In this document: one piece after another, positions 1-8,029 of the stretch
How positions within the stretch are numbered: the first letter of the stretch is position 1
Layout of the letters: each line of letters starts with the position of its first letter
Assembly (NCBI GenBank): GCA_042701975.1
Contig: CP170561.1
Span: 3,472,001 to 3,536,000, forward strand
Length of the DNA stretch: 64,000 nt
Direction of reading: 5' to 3'
DNA from: JAFALK01 sp042701975
Lineage (GTDB): Bacteria > Pseudomonadota > Gammaproteobacteria > Burkholderiales > Burkholderiaceae_C
The notes under the pieces: generated by a model
Seen by the model: only the letters and a program-made list of their open reading frames with translations
Databases searched by the model: none
Told to the model about the DNA's origin: nothing
Made by a program: the position numbers and the translations under genes

Positions 1-282
<282 letters not shown>

Positions 283-283
283 C

Positions 284-970
284 TCAGTGGGCCTGGCCGG
301 GGCCGCCGGCGTTGCGCTGCAGGATGTTGGAGAACTCTTCGATGAAGGTCTCCAGCGTGATGGCGCTGCGGTCGATCTGGCGCGCAAAGCGGTTGAAGGC
401 CAGCACCGCGGGAATAGCGGCGAACAGCCCGATGGCCGTGGCGACCAGCGCTTCGGCAATGCCCGGGGCCACGGTGGCCAGCGTCACCTGCGTCAGGTTG
501 GACAGGCCCACGAAGGCGTGCATGATGCCCCAGATGGTGCCGAACAGCCCCACGTAGGGGCTGACCGAACCGACGGACGCGAGGAAGGACAGGTTGCTTT
601 CCATCGCGTCCAGCTCGCGCTGGAAGCTGGCGCGCATGGCGCGACGCGAGGCGTCCAGCATGGCGCCGCCGTCAGCGATGCGCTTCTCGCGCAGCTTCAA
701 AAACTCGCGCATGCCGGAGGCGAAGATGCGCTCCAGCGGCGCGCCGTCCTTGCGATTGCCCACGGCGTTGAAGAGCTCGTTCAGGTTCTTGCCCGACCAG
801 AACTCCTGCTCGAAGGCCTCGTTGCCGGCCTGCACCTTCTTCAGCGAGATCAGCTTGCCGAAGATGACAGTCCAGCTGGCCACGGAAACGAGCAGCAGCG
901 CGGCGATGACGAGCTGCACGGTGAAGCTGGCGTGCAGGATCAGGGAGACGATGGAGAGGTCGTTGTTCAT
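284..970 (-). CDS. tolQ: TolQ, proton-channel component of the Tol-Pal system
   Basis: MotA/TolQ/ExbB-family inner-membrane protein of 228 residues, the usual TolQ length. With TolR it forms the proton-motive-force motor of the Tol-Pal complex. An N-terminal membrane segment is visible at about residues 12-36 (VQLVIAALLLVSVASWTVIF). Two more follow in the C-terminal half, around SPYVGLFGTIWGIMHAFVGL and GIAEALVATAIGLFAAIPAV, carrying the conserved glycines and the threonine of the family. It lies between ybgC (10 bp upstream) and tolR (1 bp downstream) in the standard Tol-Pal order. ExbB is the only serious alternative and is disfavoured by context. Confidence 0.95.
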   Translation of the reverse strand: MNNDLSIVSLILHASFTVQLVIAALLLVSVASWTVIFGKLISLKKVQAGNEAFEQEFWSGKNLNELFNAVGNRKDGAPLERIFASGMREFLKLREKRIADGGAMLDASRRAMRASFQRELDAMESNLSFLASVGSVSPYVGLFGTIWGIMHAFVGLSNLTQVTLATVAPGIAEALVATAIGLFAAIPAVLAFNRFARQIDRSAITLETFIEEFSNILQRNAGGPGQAH

Positions 971-980
971 TGCGCTTCGT

Positions 981-1391
981 TCATTGAGGGATGGCGCTCA
1001 GGATCGCCGGGGGAATTCTGCTGGACTTCAGGGTGTGCGCTTCAACGCAGCCGATGCGGATCTCGCCTTCGGTCAGCAGCTCGTCGCCACGGAAGGCGCG
1101 CTGGAAGATCGTCATGCTCGCACGGCCGACCTCGCGAGGCTCCACGGTGATGCGTAACTGATCGTCAAGCTTTGCACTTTGAAGATAACGCACGCTGGTC
1201 GATGCCACCACAAAGATCAGGCCGGTTTCATCGCGCAGGCGCTGCTGGCCGAAGCCGAAGGAGCGCAGCCACTCGGTGCGGGCGCGCTCGAAGAACTTGA
1301 GGTAGTTGGCATAGAAGACGATGCCACCGGCATCTGTGTCTTCCCAGTACACGCGCAGCTCGAAGTCGAAGGGTTTGAATGAAGACTGCAT
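981..1391 (-). CDS. ybgC: YbgC-type acyl-CoA thioesterase (Tol-Pal associated)
   Basis: Single hotdog-fold thioesterase of about 136 residues. The hallmark near the N-terminus, YWEDTDAGGIVFYANYLKFF, holds the catalytic aspartate and the conserved Tyr/Asn. YbgC proteins hydrolyse short acyl-CoAs and are encoded at the head of tol-pal operons, as here, with tolQ 10 bp downstream. The ATG shares one base with the stop of the upstream aminotransferase (TGATG). A GTG one codon earlier (1394) would also be in frame, but the ATG is preferred. Everything visible is intact. Confidence 0.93.
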   Translation of the reverse strand: MQSSFKPFDFELRVYWEDTDAGGIVFYANYLKFFERARTEWLRSFGFGQQRLRDETGLIFVVASTSVRYLQSAKLDDQLRITVEPREVGRASMTIFQRAFRGDELLTEGEIRIGCVEAHTLKSSRIPPAILSAIPQ

Positions 1392-2569
1392 CACAGGCAG
1401 GCCTTCCAGCGCGCCACGGCCTCGCGCAGATCATTCATCGGTCCGGCGAAAGAGAGGCGCAGCCAGCGAGCCGGATCGTCATGGCCGAAATCGCGGCCCG
1501 GCGTCAGCGCGATCTGCGCGTGCTGCATCAGCTCGAAGGCGTAGTCCCAGCTGTTCTTGCCCACGCTGCTCACGTCGATCCACGCGTAAAAGGCACCGTC
1601 CGGCACGACGGGCACCGAAAGGCCCAGCTCGCGCAGGGCAGGCACGATGAAATCACGGCGCTCGCGCAGCTCTGCACGGCGGCGTTCGTATTCGGCGAGG
1701 CTTTGCGCTTCAAAGCAGGCCAGCGCCGCGTGCTGGGCGAGGGCGGAAGGGCAGATGAAGAGGTTCTGCGCCAGCTTCTCCACCGGCGCCACCAGCTCGG
1801 GCGGCAGCACCAGCCAGCCCAGCCGCCAGCCGGTCATGCCGAAATACTTGGAGAAGCTGTTGATCGAGACGATGTGATCGCCCAGGGCCAAGGCGCTCTC
1901 GCCGTAGCGCTCGTCATAGCTCAGGCCGAGGTAGATCTCGTCGACGACCGTGACGCCGCCGCGTTCCTGGACCAATGCCGAAATCGCACGCAGTTCCTCA
2001 GGCGGGATCGAAGTGCCCGTCGGATTGCTGGGCGACGCCAGCAGCACACCGGCGGTGCGTGCATCCCAGGCCTTGGCGACCTGATCGGCCGAGGGCTGGA
2101 AGCGCTGCTCCGGCCCACAAGGCAGCAGTACGGCCTCCGCATCGGCCGCGGCCACGAAATGCCGGTTGCAGGGGTAGCTCGGGTCGGGCATCAGCACGCG
2201 ATCGCCACGCTCGAACAGCGCCAGACAGGCCAGCTGCAGCGCAGCCGAGGCGCCGGCCGTGACGACGATACGCTCCGGCGCGATGTTCAGGCCAAAGCGC
2301 TGGCCATACCAGCGCGAGATCGCTTCGCGCAGCTCCGGCGTGCCCGTGGCCTGCGTGTAGCGCGTGCGGACCTCGGCGATGCAATCGCGTGCGGCCTGCT
2401 CCACGAGCGGTGCGGCGCCCCACTCGGGTTCGCCGATGTTCAGGTAGATCATGCGCCGGCCGCCCTGGGCCGGGTCGCACAGCGGGCCGCGGGCGATCTC
2501 GTCCGCGGTCTTGGCGACTTCCATGACGTAGAAGGGCTCGATGCCGTCGAGCCGGCGGGCCAGTTTCAT
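1391..2569 (-). CDS. PLP-dependent class I/II aminotransferase
   Basis: Fold-type I aminotransferase of 392 residues, normal for the AspC/AlaT-like family. The PLP lysine is K241 in SFSKYFGMTGWRLGW. Other family landmarks are SNPTGT (N182), DEIY (D210, Y213) and the substrate-carboxylate arginine in GWRLGW. The substrate cannot be fixed from sequence; alanine, aspartate or aromatic transamination are all possible. The ATG overlaps the nusB stop (ATGA) and the stop overlaps ybgC, so it sits inside a continuous minus-strand operon running from riboflavin genes to tol-pal. The metabolic link to either neighbour is not obvious. Confidence 0.88.
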   Translation of the reverse strand: MKLARRLDGIEPFYVMEVAKTADEIARGPLCDPAQGGRRMIYLNIGEPEWGAAPLVEQAARDCIAEVRTRYTQATGTPELREAISRWYGQRFGLNIAPERIVVTAGASAALQLACLALFERGDRVLMPDPSYPCNRHFVAAADAEAVLLPCGPEQRFQPSADQVAKAWDARTAGVLLASPSNPTGTSIPPEELRAISALVQERGGVTVVDEIYLGLSYDERYGESALALGDHIVSINSFSKYFGMTGWRLGWLVLPPELVAPVEKLAQNLFICPSALAQHAALACFEAQSLAEYERRRAELRERRDFIVPALRELGLSVPVVPDGAFYAWIDVSSVGKNSWDYAFELMQHAQIALTPGRDFGHDDPARWLRLSFAGPMNDLREAVARWKACL

Positions 2570-3066
2570 CGTGCGTTCATGTGCGCCGCCACCTCCTGCG
2601 GACGCAGGTCGGTGGCCGCGCGGTCGAGCACGCCGTTGACGTACTTGTGGCCGTCGGTGCCGCCGAAGGCCTTGGCCAGTTCAACGGCTTCGTTGATGGC
2701 GACGCGGTAGGGGATGTCGATGCAGTGCTTGAGTTCGTAGGCGCCGATCATCAGCACGCCGTGCTCGATGGGCGAGAGCTCGGTGGTCTTGCGGTCCACG
2801 TGGCGGGCCAGCACCGCGTCGAGGTCGGCGGCTTCGTTCATGCAGCCTTGCAGCAGCGCTTCGTAATGGGCCTTGTCGGCCTTGGCGAAGCCTTCTTGCT
2901 CGCGGGTGTGGGCGTCAACGGAAGCGAAGTCATCGCCGGTCACGAGCCACTGGTAGAGGCCTTGCAGCGCGAATTCGCGCGAGCGGCGGCGGGCCGATTT
3001 GGCCGGGGCCTTCTTGACGGCGGGCGTGCCGCCCTTGGCTGCGGTCTGGGGCTTGGTGCTGCTCAC
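2566..3066 (-). CDS. nusB: Transcription antitermination factor NusB
   Basis: RNA-binding NusB protein of 166 residues. With NusE (S10) it binds boxA and supports antitermination on rRNA operons. A basic, low-complexity N-terminal tail of about 25 residues (Lys/Ala-rich) precedes the helical core, which begins at RRRSREFALQGLYQW. The C-terminal part PYRVAINEAVELAKAFGG is the most conserved stretch of the family. The start is GTG overlapping the ribH stop (GTGA), so nusB is translated in tandem with ribH, the common arrangement in proteobacteria. Confidence 0.95.
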   Translation of the reverse strand: MSSTKPQTAAKGGTPAVKKAPAKSARRRSREFALQGLYQWLVTGDDFASVDAHTREQEGFAKADKAHYEALLQGCMNEAADLDAVLARHVDRKTTELSPIEHGVLMIGAYELKHCIDIPYRVAINEAVELAKAFGGTDGHKYVNGVLDRAATDLRPQEVAAHMNAR

Positions 3067-3527
3067 TTCAGGGCTTTCATCAGATGCGCCATTTCGACGG
3101 CGACACGGCCGGCGTCGCGGCCCTTTTCTTCGGCTCGCGCCCAGGCCTGCGCTTCGTTCTCGACGGTGAGCACGGCGTTGGCGATGGGCAGCTTGTGGTC
3201 CAGCGAGAGGCGCGTCACGGCGGCGCCGCTTTCGTTGGCCACGAGCTCGAAGTGGTAGGTCTCGCCGCGGATGATGCAGCCAAGCGCGATCAGCGCGTCA
3301 AAGCGCTTGCTGTCGGCCATTGCGGCCAGTGCCACGCCGACTTCCAGCGCGCCGGGCACCTGGTGGTGCTCGATGTTGCTGGGCTCCACGCCCATCGCGT
3401 GCAGTTCGCCGATGCAGTTCTTGGCCAGCGCCGAGGTGATGGCGTGGTTGAAGCGCGCCTGGACGATGCCGATCTTGAGACCGGTGCCGGCGAGAGGGGT
3501 CTTTTGACCTTGGTCGGAACCTTGCAT
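3063..3527 (-). CDS. ribH: 6,7-dimethyl-8-ribityllumazine synthase
   Basis: Lumazine synthase, 154 residues. It condenses 5-amino-6-ribitylamino-uracil with 3,4-dihydroxybutanone 4-phosphate in the penultimate step of riboflavin synthesis, and usually assembles into pentamers or 60-mer capsids. Visible landmarks are GIVQARFNHAITSAL, the substrate loop VPGALEVGVALAAMA, and CIIRGETYHFELVANESG with the conserved His. It lies 5 bp after the ribBX stop and overlaps nusB by 4 bp. A short N-terminal extension rich in Gln/Lys precedes the core. Confidence 0.96.
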   Translation of the reverse strand: MQGSDQGQKTPLAGTGLKIGIVQARFNHAITSALAKNCIGELHAMGVEPSNIEHHQVPGALEVGVALAAMADSKRFDALIALGCIIRGETYHFELVANESGAAVTRLSLDHKLPIANAVLTVENEAQAWARAEEKGRDAGRVAVEMAHLMKALK

Positions 3528-3532
3528 ATGAA

Positions 3533-4627
3533 TCAGCAGTTAGGGGCAATGAAACCGGTGACCTCGAGACCATAGCCGGTCATCGAAGGCATGCGGCGCG
3601 GGCTGCCAAGCAGCTTCATGCGGTGCACGCCGAGCTCGCGCAGGATCTGGGCGCCGACGCCGTAGGTGCGCAGGTCCATCACGGCCGCCGGGTCGCGGGC
3701 GCCGTTGCCCTGCACGCGGGTGATGAGGCTGTCAGCATCCTCGGCGCCGCAGTTCAGCAGCACGGCCACGCCGCGGCCGGCCCTCTGCAGCTCGGACAGG
3801 GCGGCAGGCAGCGGCCAGGAGTGGCTGCACTTGCCGGCGTCCAGCAAGTCGAGTGCCGAGAAGGGTTCGTGCACGCGTACCGGCACTTCGTCGCCGGTCG
3901 ACCATTGCCCGACCGAGAGAGCCATGTGCACGGCGCCGGTGCGGTCACGGAAGACGCGGCAGTCGAAGCGGCCTTGTGCGGTTTCGAGCGGTCGCTGGGC
4001 CACGGCTTCGATCAGGCTTTCGTTGCGGCTGCGGTGCTCGATCAGGTCGGCGATGGTGCCGATCTTCAGGCCGTGTTCCTTGGCGAAGATCTCCAGGTCC
4101 GGCAGGCGGGCCATGGTGCCGTCGTCCTTCATGATCTCGCAGATCACGGCGGCCGGCTCCAGGCCGGCCATGCGGGCCAAGTCGCAACCGGCTTCGGTAT
4201 GTCCGGCGCGCATCAGCACACCGCCGTCCTGCGCCTGCAGCGGGAAGATGTGGCCGGGCTGAACCAGGTCCGCAGCGGTGGCATGGCGCCCGACGGCGGC
4301 TTCCACGGTGCGGGAGCGGTCGGCGGCCGAGATGCCGGTGGACACACCCGTCGCCGCCTCGATAGAGACGGTGAAGGCCGTGCCATGGCGCGTGCCGTTG
4401 CGCGTGGCCATGGGTGGCAGCTGCAGTCGTTCGCAGCGCTCGCGCGTGAGGGTCAGGCAGATCAGGCCACGGCCGAACTTGGCCATGAAATTGATCGCTT
4501 CGGGAGTGACGTGGTCGGCGGCGAGGACCAGATCGCCTTCGTTCTCGCGATCTTCTTCGTCAACCAGAATGACCATGCGGCCGGCTGCCAGTTCGGCAAC
4601 CAGCTCGGGGACGGGGGATATAGGCAT
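3533..4627 (-). CDS. ribB: 3,4-dihydroxy-2-butanone 4-phosphate synthase fused to a degenerate GTP cyclohydrolase II-like domain (RibBX type)
   Basis: Protein of 364 residues. The N-terminal ~205 residues are a complete RibB domain that converts ribulose 5-phosphate to the four-carbon riboflavin precursor. The acidic motif DEEDRENEGD is at residues 23-32, and HIFPLQAQDGGVLMRAGHTEA follows in two parts further on. The C-terminal part keeps the tail of the RibA fold (DLRTYGVGAQILRELGV and the final GYGLEV) but lacks the zinc site: where active enzymes have a Cys-containing HSECLTGD and RCDCG, this one has RVHEPFSALDLLD and no Cys cluster. GTP cyclohydrolase II activity is therefore unlikely, matching the RibBX variant known in Proteobacteria. 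The start at 4627 is chosen because it begins the family core and lies 10 bp after ribD; an upstream in-frame codon would overlap ribD. Confidence 0.9.
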   Translation of the reverse strand: MPISPVPELVAELAAGRMVILVDEEDRENEGDLVLAADHVTPEAINFMAKFGRGLICLTLTRERCERLQLPPMATRNGTRHGTAFTVSIEAATGVSTGISAADRSRTVEAAVGRHATAADLVQPGHIFPLQAQDGGVLMRAGHTEAGCDLARMAGLEPAAVICEIMKDDGTMARLPDLEIFAKEHGLKIGTIADLIEHRSRNESLIEAVAQRPLETAQGRFDCRVFRDRTGAVHMALSVGQWSTGDEVPVRVHEPFSALDLLDAGKCSHSWPLPAALSELQRAGRGVAVLLNCGAEDADSLITRVQGNGARDPAAVMDLRTYGVGAQILRELGVHRMKLLGSPRRMPSMTGYGLEVTGFIAPNC

Positions 4628-4637
4628 AACCCTGATT

Positions 4638-5726
4638 CTAAATGGGCCGCAGACGCAGGCGCAGATCGGGGCCAACGGGGGCGCAATCGACCCAGCGCCA
4701 CTCGATGGCGGCGTCCAGGCCCGAGAGCTCGGCCAGGGCGGCCAGCTCTCGGCCGGGGCCGATCAGCTTGGGCGCCATGTAGACCAGCAGCTCGTCCACC
4801 AGCCCTTCGCGCAGCCAGGAGCCGTTGAGCTTGTGGCCGGCTTCGACGTGCAGTTCGTTGATGCCGCGCCGCCCCAGATCGGCCAGCACGGCGGTCAGGT
4901 CAACCTTGCCGTTAGGGTTCGGTAGGGCGACGACTTCAGCGGCGAGCTCGTTCGTACGCTCAGCGGCGCAATAGATCAGCACCTGGCCTGGCGGCTGCAG
5001 GATGCGGGCCTGGGGCGAAATCTCCAGCCGCGAATCGACGATCACGCGCAGCGGCTGCTTCGGGGTATCGACCAGGCGCACGTCCAGCCGCGGATCGTCA
5101 TCGCGAACGGTGCCGATGCCCGTCAGGATCGCGCCGGCGCGCTTGCGCCAGGCATGCCCGTCACGGCGGGCTTCTTCACGCGTGATCCACTGGCTGCGAC
5201 CGTCGTTCAGGGCCGTGCGGCCGTCGAGCGAGATGGCGACCTTGAGCCGCACGAAAGGCAGGCCGCGCTGCATGCGCGAGAAGAAGCCGATGTTGAGCTC
5301 GCGCGATTCTTCGGCGAGCAGGCCGCTCTGCACCTCGATGCCGGCCGACGCGAGTCGGGACATGCCTTCTCCGGCCACCTGCGGATTGGGGTCTTCGACG
5401 GCGGCGACCACGCGCTTGAGGCCGGCTTCGATCAAGGCATCGCAGCAGGGCGGCGTGCGGCCGAAATGCGAGCAGGGTTCGAGCGTCACGTAGGCCGTGG
5501 CACCTTGCAGCCTGTGCCCGCGCTCGCGCGCCTGGCGCAGCGCCATCACCTCGGCGTGCGGGCCGCCCGCTTCCTGCGTGTGACCGCTGCCCAGCACCTG
5601 GCCATCGGCGCCGAGGATCACACAGCCGACGCGCGGATTGGGTTCGGTCAGGCCGACGGCTTCATGCGCTAACGCCATGGCATGACGCATGGCGCTCAGG
5701 TCGTCGGAATGGTGGGTGGGGAACAT
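4638..5726 (-). CDS. ribD: Bifunctional diaminohydroxyphosphoribosylaminopyrimidine deaminase / 5-amino-6-(5-phosphoribosylamino)uracil reductase
   Basis: RibD of 362 residues, carrying out the second and third steps of riboflavin synthesis. The N-terminal deaminase has the zinc motif HAEVMAL (His, Glu) and EPCSHFGRTPPC (Cys, Cys). The C-terminal reductase domain begins near FVRLKVAISLDGRTAL and includes ITREEARRDGHAWRKRAGAI and the closing motif ELHVEAGHKLNGSWLREGL. It is the first gene of the minus-strand riboflavin run. Riboflavin synthase (ribE/ribC), often the next gene, is absent here. No FMN riboswitch is visible in the ~50 bp before the divergent acyltransferase gene. Confidence 0.95.
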   Translation of the reverse strand: MFPTHHSDDLSAMRHAMALAHEAVGLTEPNPRVGCVILGADGQVLGSGHTQEAGGPHAEVMALRQARERGHRLQGATAYVTLEPCSHFGRTPPCCDALIEAGLKRVVAAVEDPNPQVAGEGMSRLASAGIEVQSGLLAEESRELNIGFFSRMQRGLPFVRLKVAISLDGRTALNDGRSQWITREEARRDGHAWRKRAGAILTGIGTVRDDDPRLDVRLVDTPKQPLRVIVDSRLEISPQARILQPPGQVLIYCAAERTNELAAEVVALPNPNGKVDLTAVLADLGRRGINELHVEAGHKLNGSWLREGLVDELLVYMAPKLIGPGRELAALAELSGLDAAIEWRWVDCAPVGPDLRLRLRPI

Positions 5727-5776
5727 GGGAAGAGTCTAGCCGCGTGCTGCTTCTGTGCTGGGCTGGTGCTGGTTTA

Positions 5777-6904
5777 ATGGCGCCCGACATGAAATCGGAC
5801 GTCGCTTCCCTCCCTCCCATTCCGGCCCGCCGCAACGACGCGATCGACCTGCTTCGCGGCTTTGCCATCCTGATGGTCGTCATCCACCACCTGGCCTTGC
5901 CTTTTCGGCTGCCGCTGGGGCCGAGCCTTCTGGGCGACTGGCTGCCCAAGCGGGCGATCAACGCGCTGAGCTTCAACGGCTACGAAGCGGTCTTCGTCTT
6001 CTTCGTGATCTCGGGCTTTGTGATCGCGGGCCGCGTGATCGAGCGCGACGGTTCGCTCGCGGCGATCGACTGGCGGCGCTTCTACCGGCAGCGAGCCTGG
6101 CGCATCTTGCCGCTGCTGGGCCTGCTGCTGGCCGTGCTGGCGCTGCTGCACTTGCTGCAGGTACCGCAGTTCGTGATCGGGCCGCAGCAGTCGCTCGGCG
6201 GCGCGCTGCTGTCGGCGCTGACGATGACCTTGAACTGGTACGAGGGCTGGACCAACGCCTGGCTGCCGGGCGGCTGGGACGTGCTGTGGTCGCTGTCGAT
6301 CGAGGAGGTGTTCTATCTCGCCTTCCCCGCGGTGTGCCTGCTGCTGCGCGGACCCTGGCTGGTGGCAGCGCTTGCAGCGCTGGTGCTGTCGATGCCCTGG
6401 ACGCGGCATGCGCTGCAGGGGCAGGAGATCTGGCAGGAGAAGGCCTATCTGCCGGGCATGTCGGCGATCGCCATGGGCGTGCTGGCCGCCCTGCTGGCCC
6501 GGCGCTGGGCGCCACCGCGCAGCACGGCTCGCTGGCTTGCCGTCCTGGGCGTGATTGCGCTCTGGGCGACCTTCGTCTACGGCGGCGTGCTGTGGAAGCT
6601 GATGCACGATCACATGATGCTGCTGCTGTGTGCAGGGGCTGCTTGCTGGCTGGTGGCGGCGCACGACTCGCAGCGTGCCGCGCCTCGCGGCCTGCGCTGG
6701 CTGACGGCGATGGGCCGCAACAGCTACGAGATCTACCTGAGCCACATGCTGGTCGTCCTGCCGGTCACGGGGCTGTATCGGCAGTGGATGGATGGTGACC
6801 TGCGATGGACCGTGTGGGTCTATCCGTTCGCGCTGGCTGCGTGCGCGCTGATCGGTAGCGGCTTGAACGCTTGGATGATGCGGATTCAAAGGCAGGTGCG
6901 ATGA
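5777..6904 (+). CDS. Acyltransferase 3 family membrane protein (OafA/YrhL-like)
   Basis: Multi-span membrane acyltransferase of about 375 residues. The family start is visible: RNDAIDLLRGFAILMVVIHH, with the conserved Arg and the catalytic-type His pair in HH. About ten hydrophobic segments follow, with the later motifs FFVISGF, YRQRAWRILPLL and SLSIEEVFYLAFP. Members O-acetylate or O-acylate surface polysaccharides, peptidoglycan or small molecules; the acceptor is unknown here. The start at 5777 (MAPDMKSD) is preferred over a hydrophobic in-frame extension; 5789 is also possible. The stop overlaps the next gene as ATGA. The pair sits between two conserved blocks, ribD and nrdR-glyA. Confidence 0.85.
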   Translation: MAPDMKSDVASLPPIPARRNDAIDLLRGFAILMVVIHHLALPFRLPLGPSLLGDWLPKRAINALSFNGYEAVFVFFVISGFVIAGRVIERDGSLAAIDWRRFYRQRAWRILPLLGLLLAVLALLHLLQVPQFVIGPQQSLGGALLSALTMTLNWYEGWTNAWLPGGWDVLWSLSIEEVFYLAFPAVCLLLRGPWLVAALAALVLSMPWTRHALQGQEIWQEKAYLPGMSAIAMGVLAALLARRWAPPRSTARWLAVLGVIALWATFVYGGVLWKLMHDHMMLLLCAGAACWLVAAHDSQRAAPRGLRWLTAMGRNSYEIYLSHMLVVLPVTGLYRQWMDGDLRWTVWVYPFALAACALIGSGLNAWMMRIQRQVR

Positions 6905-7407
6905 CGACGGATGTGCGGCCCCTGCGAGCGCAGGACATTGCGTCGGTGATCGACATCCAGGCGTGCTGCTACGACGCAGCCAAGCTCGAATCTGCGCAGT
7001 CGTTTCTGGCGAAGGTGCAAGCCTCGCCGGCCTCCTGCTTCATGGCGTGGATCGACGATCGGCCTGCGGGCTATCTCGTCGCCATGCCCGCAGATGCGCA
7101 AGAACCACCGCCCCTGCATGGCGAGACGTACGCGGTGCCTGCGGGTGCCAACAGCCTGTACCTGCACGATCTTTCCGTCCACCCTGGCGCGCGCGGCAAG
7201 GGCGTGGCAGAGGCCTTGGTCCGCGCCTTCTTCCAGGCTCGGCTTCAGTTGGATCTGCGATTTGCGTGCCTCACGGCGGTCAACGGATCGAGTGGGTTCT
7301 GGGCGCCGCATGGCTTCCGCCCAGTGGCCGAAACGGACGCTCTGGCGAGTTGCCTGGCCGGCTATGGCGATGGCGCCCGCTACATGCGGCAGGAACAGGG
7401 CGCCTGA
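6901..7407 (+). CDS. GNAT-family N-acetyltransferase
   Basis: GNAT acetyltransferase of 168 residues, starting MTTDVRPLRAQDIASVIDIQ. The acetyl-CoA binding motif A is recognisable as LYLHDLSVHPGARGKGVAEALVRAF (seen in two adjoining pieces: the beta-4 strand and the R/Q-x-x-G-x-A-type loop ARGKGVA). The C-terminal motif B region is NGSSGFWAPHGFRPV. The substrate is not predictable. The ATG overlaps the stop of the acyltransferase (ATGA), so the two are co-translated, though this does not prove a common pathway. RimI-like protein acetylation is possible but not supported by neighbours. Confidence 0.85.
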   Translation: MTTDVRPLRAQDIASVIDIQACCYDAAKLESAQSFLAKVQASPASCFMAWIDDRPAGYLVAMPADAQEPPPLHGETYAVPAGANSLYLHDLSVHPGARGKGVAEALVRAFFQARLQLDLRFACLTAVNGSSGFWAPHGFRPVAETDALASCLAGYGDGARYMRQEQGA

Positions 7408-7411
7408 TTGT

Positions 7412-7717
7412 TCAACTGCCGCGGTGGCTGGGGCGCTTCTCGTCCTGGTGCAACAGGGGCGCCGTGTTCGTGGTCCAGCCGCGCTGTTGATCGATGCAAC
7501 GCCGGTGTTGAATCCGCGTTCTGCGTTCCGCGGCCTGGAACTGACGCGTGGCGTTTCCGATGGCGGCGAAGCTGTTGCCCGGGCCTTCGAGCGAGGTGCA
7601 GTTCCTCAAGGACTCCAGCTCCTGCTGCGCCAACCGCAAAGCGTCGCTGCGCTGCCGGGCCAGGTCTGCACTGCGCATGAAGGTGGCCTGCACGCCGCCC
7701 CGGGCGACGATGACAAA
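7412..7717 (-). pseudogene. PilV-like minor pilin relic (3' part)
   Basis: One frame (about 7412-7717) encodes VQATFMRSADLARQRSDALR and then LAQQELESLRNCTSLEGPGN. This resembles the region after the N-terminal helix of PilV-type minor pilins, where a helix with R-Q-x-x-x-A-x-x-L-A-Q-x-E-x-E-x-L-R leads into a Cys-containing loop. Downstream the good reading moves between frames (WTTNTA in one frame, NTGVASINSA in another), and the likely end is unclear. No start codon or leader belongs to this frame; upstream it meets the fimT-like remnant in a different frame. I read it as decay after deletion of a minor-pilin cluster. The family call is from remembered sequence patterns, so moderate confidence. 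Confidence 0.4.
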
Positions 7718-7934
7718 CGTGCTGGCGGGTCTCTTGCGGATCGCCGCGCATCTGATCGGCCACGGCGCGCAACTGCTGCCGCTCCTTCGGTTCAGCTATC
7801 GCGGGCAGCGCTTCGTTCAGCGGGGAGGGGTACCGGCCACGGCCAAGGTGACGGCCATGCCGACGAGGGGTGACGCCGGTTTGCCGGCGAGAGGCGCGGG
7901 AGGAGCGGAAAGCGCGGCGGGAGGTCTTGGACAT
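7718..7934 (-). pseudogene. FimT/GspH-like pseudopilin relic (5' part)
   Basis: Starts ATG at 7934 with a basic leader (MSKTSRRAFRSSRASRRQTG) ending in the prepilin-like G-V-T. The hydrophobic stretch expected after cleavage (LVGMAVTLAVAG) is present only in a shifted frame. The first frame resumes with EPKERQQLRAVADQMRGD and QETRQHV, resembling the helix of FimT/GspH proteins (R-L-x-A-x-A-x-x-L-x-x-D-L-Q-x-A-R). The glutamate expected at position +5 of mature pilins is Gly here. At least two frame changes and the fusion to a PilV-like tail mark it as dead. It lies immediately upstream (in minus-strand order downstream) of nrdR. Confidence 0.4.
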
Positions 7935-8029
7935 GAGGCTTTCCGTGAAGTACTGGAGCGCACTGTAGAAAGCCGGTTTCGCCAGAGCAGCACCCGCCGA
8001 TGGGTGAAGGGGGAAACCTGTCGCTGAAA

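Noticed and set aside
5727..5776. FMN riboswitch before ribD
   Set aside because: Only ~50 bp are available and none of the conserved RFN-element blocks can be read on the ribD strand.
7535..8027. Plus-strand frames in the gap before nrdR as a real gene
   Set aside because: They are antisense to the pilin-like relic, have no family likeness and no plausible start.
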